A stretch of 64,000 nucleotides of DNA from Allochromatium vinosum DSM 180. Lineage in GTDB: Bacteria > Pseudomonadota > Gammaproteobacteria > Chromatiales > Chromatiaceae. The DNA is taken from NCBI RefSeq assembly GCF_000025485.1, contig NC_013851.1:2585501-2649500 (forward strand), written 5' to 3'. Position numbers and translations under genes: made by a program. The notes under the pieces are model-generated. The model was not told the origin of the DNA, searched no databases, and saw only the letters and a program-made list of their open reading frames with translations. This document shows positions 20,811 to 30,100 of this stretch, piece by piece (the first letter of the stretch is position 1; every line of letters starts with the position of its first letter).

Positions 20811-21692
20811 CTAGGCCAGCTCGTCTTTGAGCGCGTGCAGATAGGCCGCGAAACGTGCGCCGAGCTCGGGATGTGCCAGGGCGTATTCCACCGTAGCCTC
20901 CAGATAGCCGAGCTTGCTACCGCAATCGTAGCGCTTGCCCTCGAAGGGATAGGCGATCACAGGTTCGTCCTTGAGCAGGTCCGAGATGCCATCGGTCAAC
21001 TGGATCTCGCCGCCGGCGCCCTTGCCGGTACGTTCGAGCTTGTCGAAGATGCGTGGCGTGAGCAGATAGCGCCCGACCACGGCCAGATTGGAGGGCGCAT
21101 CGGCCGGATTCGGCTTCTCGACGATGGAGACCACGCGCATGGTGCCGTCGGCGTCCGTTTCGACCTGGACGATACCGTATTTGTTGGTCTCCTCGCGCGG
21201 CACCTCCTGGACGCTCAGCACGCTGCAACCGTGACGGGCATGGACTTCCGCCATCTGTTCGACCACACCCTTGCCGCTGGAGCGGATGAGGTCGTCGGCC
21301 AGCAGCACCGCAAACGGCTCGTCACCGACCACCGGCTTGGCGCACAGCACCGCATGCCCCAGCCCCAGGGCGACGGCCTGACGCACATAGATGCAGGACG
21401 CCGATCCGGGCAGGACATTGCGCACGATGTCGAGCAGCTTGTCCTTGCCGGCACGCTCCAGCTCGGATTCCAGCTCGTAGGCGGTATCGAAATGGTCCTC
21501 GATCGAGCGCTTGTTGCGCCCGGTGATGAAGACCAGTTGATCGGCACCGCCGGCCTCGGCCTCCTCGGCGGCGTACTGGATCAGGGGTTTGTCGACGATG
21601 GGCAGCATTTCCTTGGGGCTGGCCTTGGTCGCCGGCAGGAAGCGTGTGCCCATGCCCGCGACCGGAAAGACAGCCTTGCGAACCTTGGCCAT
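20811..21692 (-). CDS. galU: UTP--glucose-1-phosphate uridylyltransferase
   Basis: Forms UDP-glucose for polysaccharide and LPS synthesis. 293 residues, family length. Nucleotide-binding [34 protein letters not shown] near the N terminus, [11 protein letters not shown], the metal Asp in [10 protein letters not shown], and [30 protein letters not shown] and [19 protein letters not shown] further on. The ATG at 21692 lies 3 bp after the pyrF stop, so the two are co-transcribed. Confidence 0.98.
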   Translation of the reverse strand: MAKVRKAVFPVAGMGTRFLPATKASPKEMLPIVDKPLIQYAAEEAEAGGADQLVFITGRNKRSIEDHFDTAYELESELERAGKDKLLDIVRNVLPGSASCIYVRQAVALGLGHAVLCAKPVVGDEPFAVLLADDLIRSSGKGVVEQMAEVHARHGCSVLSVQEVPREETNKYGIVQVETDADGTMRVVSIVEKPNPADAPSNLAVVGRYLLTPRIFDKLERTGKGAGGEIQLTDGISDLLKDEPVIAYPFEGKRYDCGSKLGYLEATVEYALAHPELGARFAAYLHALKDELA

Positions 21693-21695
21693 GTA

Positions 21696-22406
21696 TCAGT
21701 TCTCCGCAACGTTCATACAGGATTGGTTGATCGCGTCGATCACCGACCGCGGATCAGCCGCTTGGGTGATGGGACGTCCGATCACCAGATAATCGGCGCC
21801 GGCGGCCAACGCCTCGGCGGGGGTCATCACCCGCTTTTGATCGCCGTGCGCGGCGCCGGCCGGTCGAACACCAGGAGTGACCAACCGGAAGTTACTGCCC
21901 AGCGCCGCGCGCACCGGCGCGGCCTCCAGCGGCGAGCAGACGATACCGTCCAGACCCGCGTCATGCGCCAGATTCGCCAGCGCCAGGACGCGCTCAGGCG
22001 GCTCACCGGGGCAACCGATGGCGTCCAGATCCGCGCGATCGAGACTGGTCAGCACCGTCACCCCGATCAGCAGCGGCGGACGCTCGTACCGGCTCAGACG
22101 TTCGCGCGCCGCCTCCATCATGGCGCGTCCGCCCGAGGCATGGACATTGACCATCCACACCCCCAGATCCGCCGCCGCCGCACAGGCGGCCGCGACCGTA
22201 TTGGGGATGTCATGGAACTTGAGGTCGAGAAAGATCTCGAAGCCCAGACGCTGGAGCCGTTCGACGAAGGCCGGCCCGAGCCGGGTGAAGAGTTCCTTGC
22301 CGACCTTCAGCCGGCAGCGCGTCGGGTCGAGCTGTTCGGCCAGCGCCAGGGCCGGCGCCTCAGTAGCGAAATCGAGGGCGACGATGATGGGTTTGACGTG
22401 TGTCAC
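21696..22406 (-). CDS. pyrF: Orotidine 5'-phosphate decarboxylase
   Basis: Last step of UMP synthesis. 236 residues from a GTG at 22406 ([16 protein letters not shown]); the open frame extends 62 codons further but that part is not conserved. Catalytic core [11 protein letters not shown] contains the Asp-Lys-His-Asp array; the phosphate-binding end is [10 protein letters not shown] ... [14 protein letters not shown]. It follows lapB, the same lapB-pyrF order as in E. coli, with a 59-bp gap, and is followed at once by galU. Confidence 0.97.
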   Translation of the reverse strand: MTHVKPIIVALDFATEAPALALAEQLDPTRCRLKVGKELFTRLGPAFVERLQRLGFEIFLDLKFHDIPNTVAAACAAAADLGVWMVNVHASGGRAMMEAARERLSRYERPPLLIGVTVLTSLDRADLDAIGCPGEPPERVLALANLAHDAGLDGIVCSPLEAAPVRAALGSNFRLVTPGVRPAGAAHGDQKRVMTPAEALAAGADYLVIGRPITQAADPRSVIDAINQSCMNVAEN

Positions 22407-22465
22407 GGATCTTCGATGGTCTCTAGAGTGAATTAGGTTGTGGCCGGAAGTCTGCCCGCCGGGAC

Positions 22466-23653
22466 TCAGACCGGCGGATGTGTCGCCTCGCCCTGGATGG
22501 GGTCGGGCAACACGGCGACGACCGTGCCCCAGTTGCGACAGCTCGGACACTGCCAATGCAGCGAACGCGCCTGAAAACCGCACTGCTCGCACTGATAGAC
22601 GGACTGACGCTGCAACAGATGACGCGCCACGCCGAGCGCGACCCGCGCATAGCGGTGGGCGCGCCCATCCGGGTCCGACTCGCGCGCGCGCAGATCGAGG
22701 AAGCGCTCCAGCACGGCCAGATCGGCCCAGCGCGCCAGATAGTCTGCCAGCAGATCCAGGGCGGCCTCGGAACCGTGCGCCTGTTCGACGCGCTCGCCGA
22801 GCGCCAGCATCAGGTGCGGACCGGCGCGATTGGCAGCCAGAGCCTCAAGTTGCGCGATCACGTTCTCGCCCAGCCGCTCCATGGACTCGATCAGGGCCGG
22901 CAGGATCTCGGGCACATAGGTCGCCCCACGCTCGGCGACGCGCTTGAAGAGCGCGGCGGCGCCCGCGACATCGTCTTCCTCCAGCACCATGAAACCTTCC
23001 AGTATGGTCGCGCGGACACAGTCGGACTGGATGTCCCGCGCCCGGCTCAACTGCTCACGCGCGCCCGCCGGATCCTGCCGCCGCCGCGCCTCCTCGGCCA
23101 ACTCGCAATGATAGTGCGCGATCTCGACCGTGAGGCGCTGCCCGGTCAGGGCTTCGAGCTGAGCCGCCACCTCCAGACAGCGGCTCCAGTCGCGCTCGCG
23201 CTGATAGATCTCGCGCAACGCCTGGAGCGCACGCTGACCGTGCAGCCCCAGACCCACGAGTTCCTCGAACAGCGTCTCAGCCCGATCGAGCAGCCCGGCG
23301 CTCATATAGTCCTGCCCCAGCTCGAACAGTGCGAAACCGCGCAGCTCCGGACCGAGATGCCGCCGTTCGATCAGATTCTGATGGAGGCGAATGGCACGAT
23401 CGACCTCGCCGCGACGCCGGAACAGACTGCCGAGCGCCAGATGCGTCTCGGCCGTCTCGCTGTCGACCTCGGTGAGACGCAGAAAGAGATCGATGGCCTT
23501 GTCCGGCTGCTCTTCGAGCAGATAATTCAGGCCACGCAGAAAATCCGGATGCGCCGCCGGCAGGACATCGATCTTGCGACGCAGATCGCGGCGCGCCAGC
23601 CACCATCCCGAGGCCGCCGCCACGGGCAGGAGCAGAAAGAACAGTTCGATCAT
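22466..23653 (-). CDS. lapB: LPS assembly protein LapB (YciM)
   Basis: Inner-membrane TPR protein that couples LPS synthesis to FtsH-mediated LpxC turnover. 395 residues. An N-terminal membrane anchor ([19 protein letters not shown]) is followed by about nine TPR-like units (for example [21 protein letters not shown]), and the C terminus carries a rubredoxin-type metal site with Cys355, Cys358, Cys369 and Cys372 (CEQCGF, CPSC). The usual neighbour lapA is absent upstream; the next gene is divergent. FtsH, its partner in E. coli, is elsewhere in this window. Confidence 0.96.
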   Translation of the reverse strand: MIELFFLLLPVAAASGWWLARRDLRRKIDVLPAAHPDFLRGLNYLLEEQPDKAIDLFLRLTEVDSETAETHLALGSLFRRRGEVDRAIRLHQNLIERRHLGPELRGFALFELGQDYMSAGLLDRAETLFEELVGLGLHGQRALQALREIYQRERDWSRCLEVAAQLEALTGQRLTVEIAHYHCELAEEARRRQDPAGAREQLSRARDIQSDCVRATILEGFMVLEEDDVAGAAALFKRVAERGATYVPEILPALIESMERLGENVIAQLEALAANRAGPHLMLALGERVEQAHGSEAALDLLADYLARWADLAVLERFLDLRARESDPDGRAHRYARVALGVARHLLQRQSVYQCEQCGFQARSLHWQCPSCRNWGTVVAVLPDPIQGEATHPPV

Positions 23654-23945
23654 CCGCTCCTCCGCGAGACAACCCGCCCTTCGGGCCTCCAGTTCGACAC
23701 AGCCTCACCCCCATGGATGGATCTAGCGAAGAGAAGCCCCGATATCCTGGCTGGGGGCATGACCCCAGGCCGACGGCCCGGGGTCCGGTGTGCGATCCAT
23801 GCTCAGGCTCCCAATCATACAGACAAGCGACCGGACTCGCATGACCCGGCAGCTTGCCCGGTGGTGTGTCGACCCCGACTGTCGGACTGACATCGACCAG
23901 TCATCCGGCGGACTTCCCGCAACCTCAAGCCAGGATTCGACAGAC

Positions 23946-24659
23946 ATGCACGATCTCAGCAACAAGACCATCCTCATCACCGGCGCCTCAGGCAACCTGG
24001 GTAGCGCCACGGCATGCGCCTTGGCGGCTCGGGGCGCGCGGCCGGCCCTGATCGGACGCGATCCCGAGGCGCTGCGCCGCACCCAAGCGATGCTGCCCGC
24101 TGGGGCCGACTCGCTGACCCTGAGCGTCGATCTGCTCGATCCGAAGCAGGTCGCGGCCATGGTCGAGCAGGTCGCCGACCATTTCGGCGCCATCCATGGA
24201 CTGGTCAACATCGCCGGCGGCTTCAGCATGGGACCGGCGATCCAGGACACGACGGATGCCGAGTGGGACGCCATGCTCGACCTCAACGCCCGTACTGCCT
24301 TCCACGGCGCGCGCGCGGTTGTGCCGAAGCTCCAGGCGGCGGGTCAGGGCGTCATCATCAACGTCGCCGCGCGCGCGGCCCTGCGCGGCGTCGGGCACAT
24401 GGGGCCTTACTGCATCTCAAAATCCGCCGTCGTCACCCTGACCGAAACACTCGCCGATGAACTCAAGCCGAGCGGAATCCGGGTAAACTGCGTTCTGCCA
24501 GGCACGCTGGACACGCCCCAGAACCGCGCGGCCATGCCCGACCAGGATCCCTCCAACTGGGTCGGACTGGACGCTCTGGCCGACGTCATCGTCTTTCTGG
24601 CGTCGGACCTGTCGCGCGGCATCACCGGGGCGGCCATTCCCGTATACGGACGCAGTTGA
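23946..24659 (+). CDS. Short-chain dehydrogenase/reductase lacking the catalytic serine
   Basis: 237-residue classical SDR from the ATG at 23946; upstream in-frame codons are not conserved. Cofactor loop TGASGNLG at 12-19, NIAGG at about 88-92, Asn114 in DLNARTAFH, and the catalytic YxxxK as Tyr155-Lys159 (YCISK). The position of the catalytic serine, thirteen residues before the tyrosine, is Ala142 (NVAARAALRG), so the standard triad is incomplete. Related reductases with Ala or Gly here exist, but the substrate is unknown. The 3' end abuts the next small gene, suggesting an operon. Confidence 0.85.
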   Translation: MHDLSNKTILITGASGNLGSATACALAARGARPALIGRDPEALRRTQAMLPAGADSLTLSVDLLDPKQVAAMVEQVADHFGAIHGLVNIAGGFSMGPAIQDTTDAEWDAMLDLNARTAFHGARAVVPKLQAAGQGVIINVAARAALRGVGHMGPYCISKSAVVTLTETLADELKPSGIRVNCVLPGTLDTPQNRAAMPDQDPSNWVGLDALADVIVFLASDLSRGITGAAIPVYGRS

Positions 24660-24667
24660 GGATCATC

Positions 24668-25141
24668 GTGCAACGCACAGCCGACACCCAGACATCCAGA
24701 ACCCTCCCCCTCAAGGACCGACCACGCCCCTGGTGGACGCTCCTCGCCGGGCCGCTCCTGATCGGTGGCCTGCTCGCCCTGCCGGCGGTCATGGCCCGGT
24801 CCGCGCTCGACGCCGAGACCCAGGCGCTGTTGGTCGAGGCGGCCACAGCCGCTGCCGACCTCGACGCCTATCACAGCCGCTGCCGGGGCGACGGCTCGGG
24901 ACGGCGGACCGAGAACCTCAATAAGCTCATCGTCGGCAAGCTGCGCACGACCCTGCTCACGGTTCAGGACGACTTCTTCCCTGAGCGCAACTACCGCCGC
25001 GTCCAGGCACGCCTCGAAAATGACTTCGTCGAGCGACTGCAAGCGGCCGGCGGCTGTCAGGGCGCCAAGGACTCCCCCCTGCCCGAAGCACTGCGCCAAC
25101 GCTACGAAACGGCCATCGAAGCCATTCGCCGACTGCCCTGA
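24668..25141 (+). CDS. Membrane-anchored hypothetical protein
   Basis: Not recognised. 157 residues from a GTG at 24668 with GAGGA 6 bp upstream, 8 bp after the SDR stop. A single hydrophobic segment (WWTLLAGPLLIGGLLALPAVMA, about 22-43) would act as an anchor or uncleaved signal, leaving a periplasmic helical domain of about 110 residues with two cysteines (SRCRGD, GGCQGA) that could form a disulfide. The segment DDFFPERNYRRVQARLENDFV looks structured. Function unknown; the tight spacing suggests a link with the upstream reductase. Confidence 0.65.
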   Translation: MQRTADTQTSRTLPLKDRPRPWWTLLAGPLLIGGLLALPAVMARSALDAETQALLVEAATAAADLDAYHSRCRGDGSGRRTENLNKLIVGKLRTTLLTVQDDFFPERNYRRVQARLENDFVERLQAAGGCQGAKDSPLPEALRQRYETAIEAIRRLP

Positions 25142-25212
25142 TCCGACTTCGGCGCCGGCCGCCGATCGTCCGCTATCTCGCGTGCCCTACGCACTCCGAA
25201 TGGCAACAGGAC

Positions 25213-25241
25213 TTTACAGTCCGGATCGTTCGTTATATAAA
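25213..25241 (+). promoter_or_regulatory. Candidate sigma-70 promoter of the porin gene
   Basis: TTTACA and TATAAA separated by exactly 17 bp, in an AT-rich patch 105 bp before the porin start codon. Closest match to the sigma-70 consensus I noticed among the intergenic regions read. Confidence 0.6.
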
Positions 25242-25346
25242 TAACAACAATTCGCATTTCAATGCTTTGGCAACCGATATGTTTCGCGCGTCAGGGCGTC
25301 GTTTTGTCCGCGTGACTGAAACCGACTCGACCAGGAGCAATGACCC

Positions 25347-26519
25347 TTGAGAACCCAACCACTCTCCGCCGCTATCGCGCTCATGCTCGCCGCCGGCACC
25401 GCTCAGGCTACCAGCTCATCGAATACCCAACCGTCGGGCGAACCCAAGCGCCTTGAGCGTCTCGAACAGCGCCTCGACCGCCTGGAGGGGACTCTCGACG
25501 ACAAGCAGACCAAAGACGACGCCGCACCGACCTGGTATCGCAACATCGAGATCGCTGGCCTGATCGAGGTCGAGGCCAGCTATCTCTCACCCTATGAGGG
25601 CGGCAGCGAGAGCGACATCGTGCTGGCCACGGCTGAGCTGGGCATCCGCTCGCAGGTCAACGACTGGGTCGAGGCCGGGATTTCGTTCCTCTACGAGCAG
25701 GACGAGACCGATCTCGAGGTCGACACCGCCTATCTGACGTTTGCCAACGCCGATGTCTCGCCGCTGTTCCTGACCGCCGGTCAGGTCTATGTGCCCTTCG
25801 GCGTCTATGAGACCAACCTGGTCTCCGACCCGCTGACACTGGAGATCGGCGAGGCGCGCGAGACGGCGCTGCAACTGGGCTTCGAGCACAGCGGCTTCTC
25901 GGGTAGTGTCTATGTCTTCAATGGCGACAACAACGTCAAGGGCAAGGATCGGATCGAAAGCTGGGGAGCCAATCTCGGCTTTGCGCAGGACAGCGACGAC
26001 TGGGCCTGGTCGGTGGGTGCCGGTTATATCAACGACCTCGGCGACTCGGACAGCCTGCATGAAACCATCAACGACATCCGGGTCGGCGCGGCCGAACTCG
26101 ATCCGAGCCTGAGCATCGATCCGACCGAGCGCACCGCCGGCTGGACCCTCAACGCGGCCGCCAACTTCGGCCCCTTCAGCCTCATCGGCGAGTATCTGTC
26201 GGCGGCCGACGACTTCGACCCGAACAGCCTGGAGTTCAAGGGCGAGGGCGCGCGCCCCTCGGCCTGGAACATCGAAGCCGGCTACAGCTTTACGCTCCTG
26301 GGTCGCGAGTCGGTGGCGGCGGTCGCCTATCAGGGCACGCGCGAGGCGCTGGCGCTCGAACTGCCGAAGGAGCGCTGGCTGCTCGGCTGGTCGATCGAAA
26401 TCTTCGATCGCACCTCGCTCGGACTCGAATGGGCGCGTGACCGTGACTACAACACGCGCGATGGCGGTACCGGCAAGTCGGGCGATACCTTCACCGCGCA
26501 ACTGGCGGTCGAGTTCTGA
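25347..26519 (+). CDS. LbtU-family outer-membrane porin
   Basis: 390 residues from a TTG at 25347 with AGGAG 9 bp upstream. Signal peptide 1-21 (ending GTAQA), then a short coiled coil (RLERLEQRLDRLEGTL, about 35-50), then a beta-barrel with alternating strands and an aromatic C terminus (TAQLAVEF, ending in Phe). The coiled coil plus barrel with segments such as VYVPFGVYETNLVSDPLTLEIGE matches the LbtU family, first named as a Legionella siderophore receptor but widespread in bacteria without that function. Substrate unknown. Strongly acidic surface loops suggest cation selectivity, which is inference. Confidence 0.82.
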   Translation: MRTQPLSAAIALMLAAGTAQATSSSNTQPSGEPKRLERLEQRLDRLEGTLDDKQTKDDAAPTWYRNIEIAGLIEVEASYLSPYEGGSESDIVLATAELGIRSQVNDWVEAGISFLYEQDETDLEVDTAYLTFANADVSPLFLTAGQVYVPFGVYETNLVSDPLTLEIGEARETALQLGFEHSGFSGSVYVFNGDNNVKGKDRIESWGANLGFAQDSDDWAWSVGAGYINDLGDSDSLHETINDIRVGAAELDPSLSIDPTERTAGWTLNAAANFGPFSLIGEYLSAADDFDPNSLEFKGEGARPSAWNIEAGYSFTLLGRESVAAVAYQGTREALALELPKERWLLGWSIEIFDRTSLGLEWARDRDYNTRDGGTGKSGDTFTAQLAVEF

Positions 26520-26884
26520 CGGCCTGCACAGTTCCCTCGGCGGGGCCGGTCGACGACAACCCCGCCAGGTTCGCATTCCCCTCCCATCTCAGCCGCCCCC
26601 TCCAAGCCGTCCTCCTGCCGTCGACGCCCGACAAAAACTGGCGTCCATACAGCACCTTCCGCGCGCCCCGGCCGGCGATGGCTCTTGTCAAGCTCATTTG
26701 TCTCTAGCCACAGCATCTGGTTAGAGGTATACTCGCCGCCTACTACATATTGTGCCCGCACCTGCGGGCGCTTTGCGTTCCAGCCGCTCGCCAAGGGTAC
26801 TGATTTGGAACGAAAAGCGCGATTTCACCCAGGCACGGGCGTCGACATCTCCGCTCAAAACCGTACTGCCGACCGAGGATCACG
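26520..26884. other. Leader region of the anaerobic ribonucleotide reductase operon
   Basis: 365 bp without a credible gene. It contains two NrdR-like boxes flanking a TATACT element (26728-26733), and directly after them a short stem GCCCGCA/TGCGGGC at 26754-26769. The half nearer the porin is featureless to my eye. Confidence 0.5.
26708..26755 (+). promoter_or_regulatory. Candidate tandem NrdR boxes upstream of nrdD
   Basis: 26740-26755 (CTACTACATATTGTGC) matches about 12 of 16 positions of the NrdR consensus acaCwAtATaTwGtgt, including the conserved C, A, AT, T and G. A weaker match (9 of 16) begins exactly 32 bp earlier at 26708. Tandem boxes three helical turns apart overlapping the promoter are the usual arrangement for NrdR control of nrd operons. 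Confidence 0.45.
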
Positions 26885-28936
26885 ATGACCAATCAGACGC
26901 ACTCACCCACTCCCCCGACCCGCGTGGTCAAGCGCGATGGGCAGGAGGTGCGTTTCGATGCCGGCAAAATCGAATCGGCGATCCGGCGCGCCGGTCAGGC
27001 CAGCGGTGAGTTCGGTGCCGCCGAAGCCAGTCTGCTCGCCGCCCAGGCGATCAAGGTGCTGACGCACCGCTTCAGCGATGGCCGTCTGCCCGACATCGAG
27101 GGCATCCAGGATGTCGTCGAGCAGACGCTGATCGCCGCCAACCACTTCGAGACCGCGCGTGCCTATATCGTCTATCGCGAGCAGCACAACAAGCTGCGCA
27201 CCGACAGCCGGACCCTGGTCGATGTCGGCAGCTCGATCAACGAATATCTGGACCGTTCCGACTGGCGCGTGGCGGCCAACGCCAATCAGGGCTACTCGCT
27301 CGGCGGGCTGATCCTCAACACCTCGGGCAAGATGATCGCCAACTACTGGCTCAATCACGTCTATCCGCCCGAGATCGGCGCGGCGCACCGCGAGGGCGAT
27401 CTGCACATCCATGACCTGGACATGCTCTCAGGCTACTGTGCCGGCTGGTCACTGCGCACCCTGCTGCACGAAGGTCTCAACGGCGTGCCCGGCAAGGTCG
27501 AGGCCGCGCCGCCCAAGCACATGTCGAGCGCCATCGGGCAGATCGTCAACTTCCTCGGCACGCTCCAGAACGAATGGGCGGGGGCGCAGGCGTTTTCGAG
27601 CTTCGACACCTACATGGCGCCCTTCGTGCGCGTCGACGGCCTGCCTTACAGGCAGGTCAAGCAGTACATCCAGGAGCTGATCTACAACCTCAATGTGCCG
27701 TCAAGGTGGGGCACACAAACGCCATTTACCAATCTCACCTTCGATTGGGTGTGTCCCGAGGATCTGCGCGAGCAGGTGCCGGTGATCGGCGGCGTGGAGC
27801 AGCCCTTCACCTATGGCGATCTCCAGGCCGAGATGGACATGATCAATCGGGCCTATATCGAGGTCATGACCGAGGGCGATGCCAAGGGGCGGATCTTCAC
27901 CTTCCCGATCCCGACCTACAACATCACGCCGGACTTCCCCTGGGAGAGCGAGAACGCCGAGCAGTTGTTCGAAATGACGGCCAAGTATGGCTTGCCCTAC
28001 TTCCAGAATTTCGTCAACTCCGAGCTGTCGCCCAACATGGTGCGCTCCATGTGCTGCCGGCTCCAGCTCGATCTGCGCGAACTGCTCAAGCGCGGCAACG
28101 GACTCTTCGGCTCGGCCGAGCAGACCGGCTCGCTGGGCGTGGTCACGATCAACTGCGCGCGGCTCGGTCATACCCATCGCGGCGACGAGGCGGGCCTGAT
28201 GGCGCGGCTCGACGAACTGCTCGACATTGCGCGCAACAGTCTGGAGATCAAGCGCAAGGTCATCCAGCGCCACATGGACGCCGGACTCTTCCCCTATACC
28301 AAGCGCTATCTGGGCACGCTGCGCAATCACTTCTCGACCATCGGCGTGAACGGCGTCAACGAGATGATCCGCAACTTCACCAGTGACGCCGAGGACATCA
28401 CCACGCCCAAGGGGCATGAGCTGGCCTGCCGGCTGCTCGACCGGGTACGCGCGCGCATGGTCGAGTTCCAGGAAGCGACGGGCAACATGTACAACCTGGA
28501 GGCCACGCCGGCCGAGGGCACGACCTATCGCTTCGCGCGCGAGGACCAGAAGCGCTTCCCGGACATGATTCAGGCCGGCACCGAGGAGACGCCTTACTAC
28601 ACCAACAGCTCGCAGCTGCCGGTCGGTTATACCGACGATCCGTTCGAGGCGCTGGCGATGCAGGAGACGCTCCAGAGCAAGTACACCGGCGGCACGGTGC
28701 TGCATCTGTACATGAGCGAGCAGATTTCCTCGACCGAGGCGTGCAAGCGTCTGGTGCGCCGTGCGCTGGAGAACTTCCGTCTGCCCTATATCACGGTCAC
28801 GCCGGTGTTCTCCATCTGCCCCAAACACGGGTATATCGCCGGCGAGCACCCGTTCTGCCCGATCTGCGATCAGGAGCTGATCGCGCGCAAGCACAAGGCC
28901 CAGTGCGCCAGCACGGGCTGCCAGTCGATCCACTGA
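26885..28936 (+). CDS. nrdD: Anaerobic (class III) ribonucleoside-triphosphate reductase, catalytic part without glycyl-radical domain
   Basis: Makes dNTPs without oxygen. 683 residues. N-terminal ATP-cone (TRVVKRDGQEVRFDAGKIE, about 12-100), then the reductase barrel with WGTQTPFTNLTFDWVCP and the finger-loop cysteines C390-C391 (MCCRLQLDLREL) expected to carry the thiyl radical. A C-terminal zinc-type site follows: C645, H648, C658, C661 (CPKH ... CPIC). Normally this is followed by a glycyl-radical motif of the form R-V-x-G-Y; here the protein stops at CASTGCQSIH without it. The missing motif is encoded 134 bp downstream by a separate gene, so this polypeptide should be active only as part of a complex. 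Confidence 0.93.
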   Translation: MTNQTHSPTPPTRVVKRDGQEVRFDAGKIESAIRRAGQASGEFGAAEASLLAAQAIKVLTHRFSDGRLPDIEGIQDVVEQTLIAANHFETARAYIVYREQHNKLRTDSRTLVDVGSSINEYLDRSDWRVAANANQGYSLGGLILNTSGKMIANYWLNHVYPPEIGAAHREGDLHIHDLDMLSGYCAGWSLRTLLHEGLNGVPGKVEAAPPKHMSSAIGQIVNFLGTLQNEWAGAQAFSSFDTYMAPFVRVDGLPYRQVKQYIQELIYNLNVPSRWGTQTPFTNLTFDWVCPEDLREQVPVIGGVEQPFTYGDLQAEMDMINRAYIEVMTEGDAKGRIFTFPIPTYNITPDFPWESENAEQLFEMTAKYGLPYFQNFVNSELSPNMVRSMCCRLQLDLRELLKRGNGLFGSAEQTGSLGVVTINCARLGHTHRGDEAGLMARLDELLDIARNSLEIKRKVIQRHMDAGLFPYTKRYLGTLRNHFSTIGVNGVNEMIRNFTSDAEDITTPKGHELACRLLDRVRARMVEFQEATGNMYNLEATPAEGTTYRFAREDQKRFPDMIQAGTEETPYYTNSSQLPVGYTDDPFEALAMQETLQSKYTGGTVLHLYMSEQISSTEACKRLVRRALENFRLPYITVTPVFSICPKHGYIAGEHPFCPICDQELIARKHKAQCASTGCQSIH

Positions 28937-29070
28937 AACCCATCCGAACGGCTGGACTCGGTCGCCCCGGCTGCCTGGCCCGAGCGATACCGAGTCAGCC
29001 ACGGTCCCAGACTCGTTGCACCAGCGGCGAGTGACAATCAAGACGCATCGAATTCAAGGAGAATGCGCGT

Positions 29071-29259
29071 ATGAACGACACCATCGAACTCAAGACCGAA
29101 GAACGGACTCCCTGCGAAGTCTGGACCCGCGTCATGGGCTATCACCGTCCGGTCTCGGCTTTCAATGCCGGCAAGCAGGCCGAGCACGCCGAGCGCTGCT
29201 ACTTCAACGAGCAGCCTCGCGGTTCGCTACGCCAGCAGGATCAGCGGGTCGCGGCCTGA
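29071..29259 (+). CDS. Separate glycyl-radical domain of class III ribonucleotide reductase
   Basis: 62 residues, with its own AAGGAG 12 bp before the ATG. Residues 13-45 (CEVWTRVMGYHRPVSAFN and following AGK...ERCYF) match the C-terminal glycyl-radical segment that ends ordinary NrdD proteins: R20-V-M-G23-Y, then an N-A-G-K motif and an aromatic end. Gly23 would be the radical site generated by the NrdG activase encoded next. Cys15 and Cys43 flank it. It is in a different frame from nrdD and 134 bp away, so this is a gene split and not a simple frameshift. The last fifteen residues (SLRQQDQRVAA) are not conserved-looking. That it assembles with NrdD is inference from sequence and order. Confidence 0.85.
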   Translation: MNDTIELKTEERTPCEVWTRVMGYHRPVSAFNAGKQAEHAERCYFNEQPRGSLRQQDQRVAA

Positions 29260-29303
29260 GGCACGGCCCAGGCCGCCCTCACGGCGGCTGGATTTCCCCG
29301 CCC

Positions 29304-30041
29304 ATGCCCGACAGCGCACCCTTTGCCACGTCCGACCATCCTCAGGCCGCCGAGCGGCTGAGGGTCGGCGGTTTCACGCGCCTGACGACCATCGACTATC
29401 CCGGCGAGCTGTCGGCGGTGGTCTTCTGTCAAGGCTGTCCCTGGCGCTGTAGGTACTGTCAAAACGGCGATCTGCTGGACACGACCGCCGTCGAATCGCT
29501 GATCGACTGGGCTGACATCCGCGCCTTTCTGCGTCAGCGGGTCGGACTGCTCGATGCGGTGGTTTTCAGCGGCGGCGAACCGACCGTACAGACGGCGCTC
29601 GGTGCGGCCATGCGCGAAACCCGCGCGCTCGGCTACAGGATCGGCCTGCACACCAGCGGCGCCTATCCCGAACGCCTGCGCCCGCTCCTTTCGCTGATCG
29701 ATTGGGTCGGGCTCGATATCAAGGCCCTGCCCGAGGACTATACGGCCCTCACCGGCCTGCCCGATTCGGGTGAGCGTGCCTGGGCGAGTTTGGCCTTGCT
29801 GCTGGAAGCTGGGGTGAATCTGGAAGTCCGCACCACCCTGATGCCCGACTGGACACCCGACTACCTGCGAACACTGAGCCAGAGGCTGGCGACCAAGGGT
29901 ATTCGGCGCTATGTATTGCAAGCCTGCGCAACCCAGCGGGCACTCGATCCCCACCTGCCCGGCTACTCGATCATGCCGCGCGAACTCGTCGAGGTTGTCG
30001 ACCCGACGGCCTTCGAGCATCTCGATATCCGAGGCTTGTAA
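29304..30041 (+). CDS. nrdG: Anaerobic ribonucleoside-triphosphate reductase activating protein (radical SAM)
   Basis: Glycyl-radical activase, 245 residues from the ATG at 29304. The radical-SAM cluster motif CxxxCxxC is Cys45, Cys49, Cys52 (CPWRCRYC), preceded by LTTIDYPGELSAVVFCQG, the usual opening of this family. The SAM-binding VVFSGGEPTVQ and the strand GLHTSGAYPERL follow. It belongs to the longer NrdG2-type activases rather than the 150-residue E. coli form. It lies 44 bp after the small glycyl-radical gene, which should be its substrate. An in-frame upstream extension back to 29016 overlaps that gene and is not conserved. Confidence 0.93.
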   Translation: MPDSAPFATSDHPQAAERLRVGGFTRLTTIDYPGELSAVVFCQGCPWRCRYCQNGDLLDTTAVESLIDWADIRAFLRQRVGLLDAVVFSGGEPTVQTALGAAMRETRALGYRIGLHTSGAYPERLRPLLSLIDWVGLDIKALPEDYTALTGLPDSGERAWASLALLLEAGVNLEVRTTLMPDWTPDYLRTLSQRLATKGIRRYVLQACATQRALDPHLPGYSIMPRELVEVVDPTAFEHLDIRGL

Positions 30042-30100
30042 CGGCTGCCTGACAACGGCTCTATTCTCCAAGCATGACATCCAGCGCTGGAGAGAGACCA

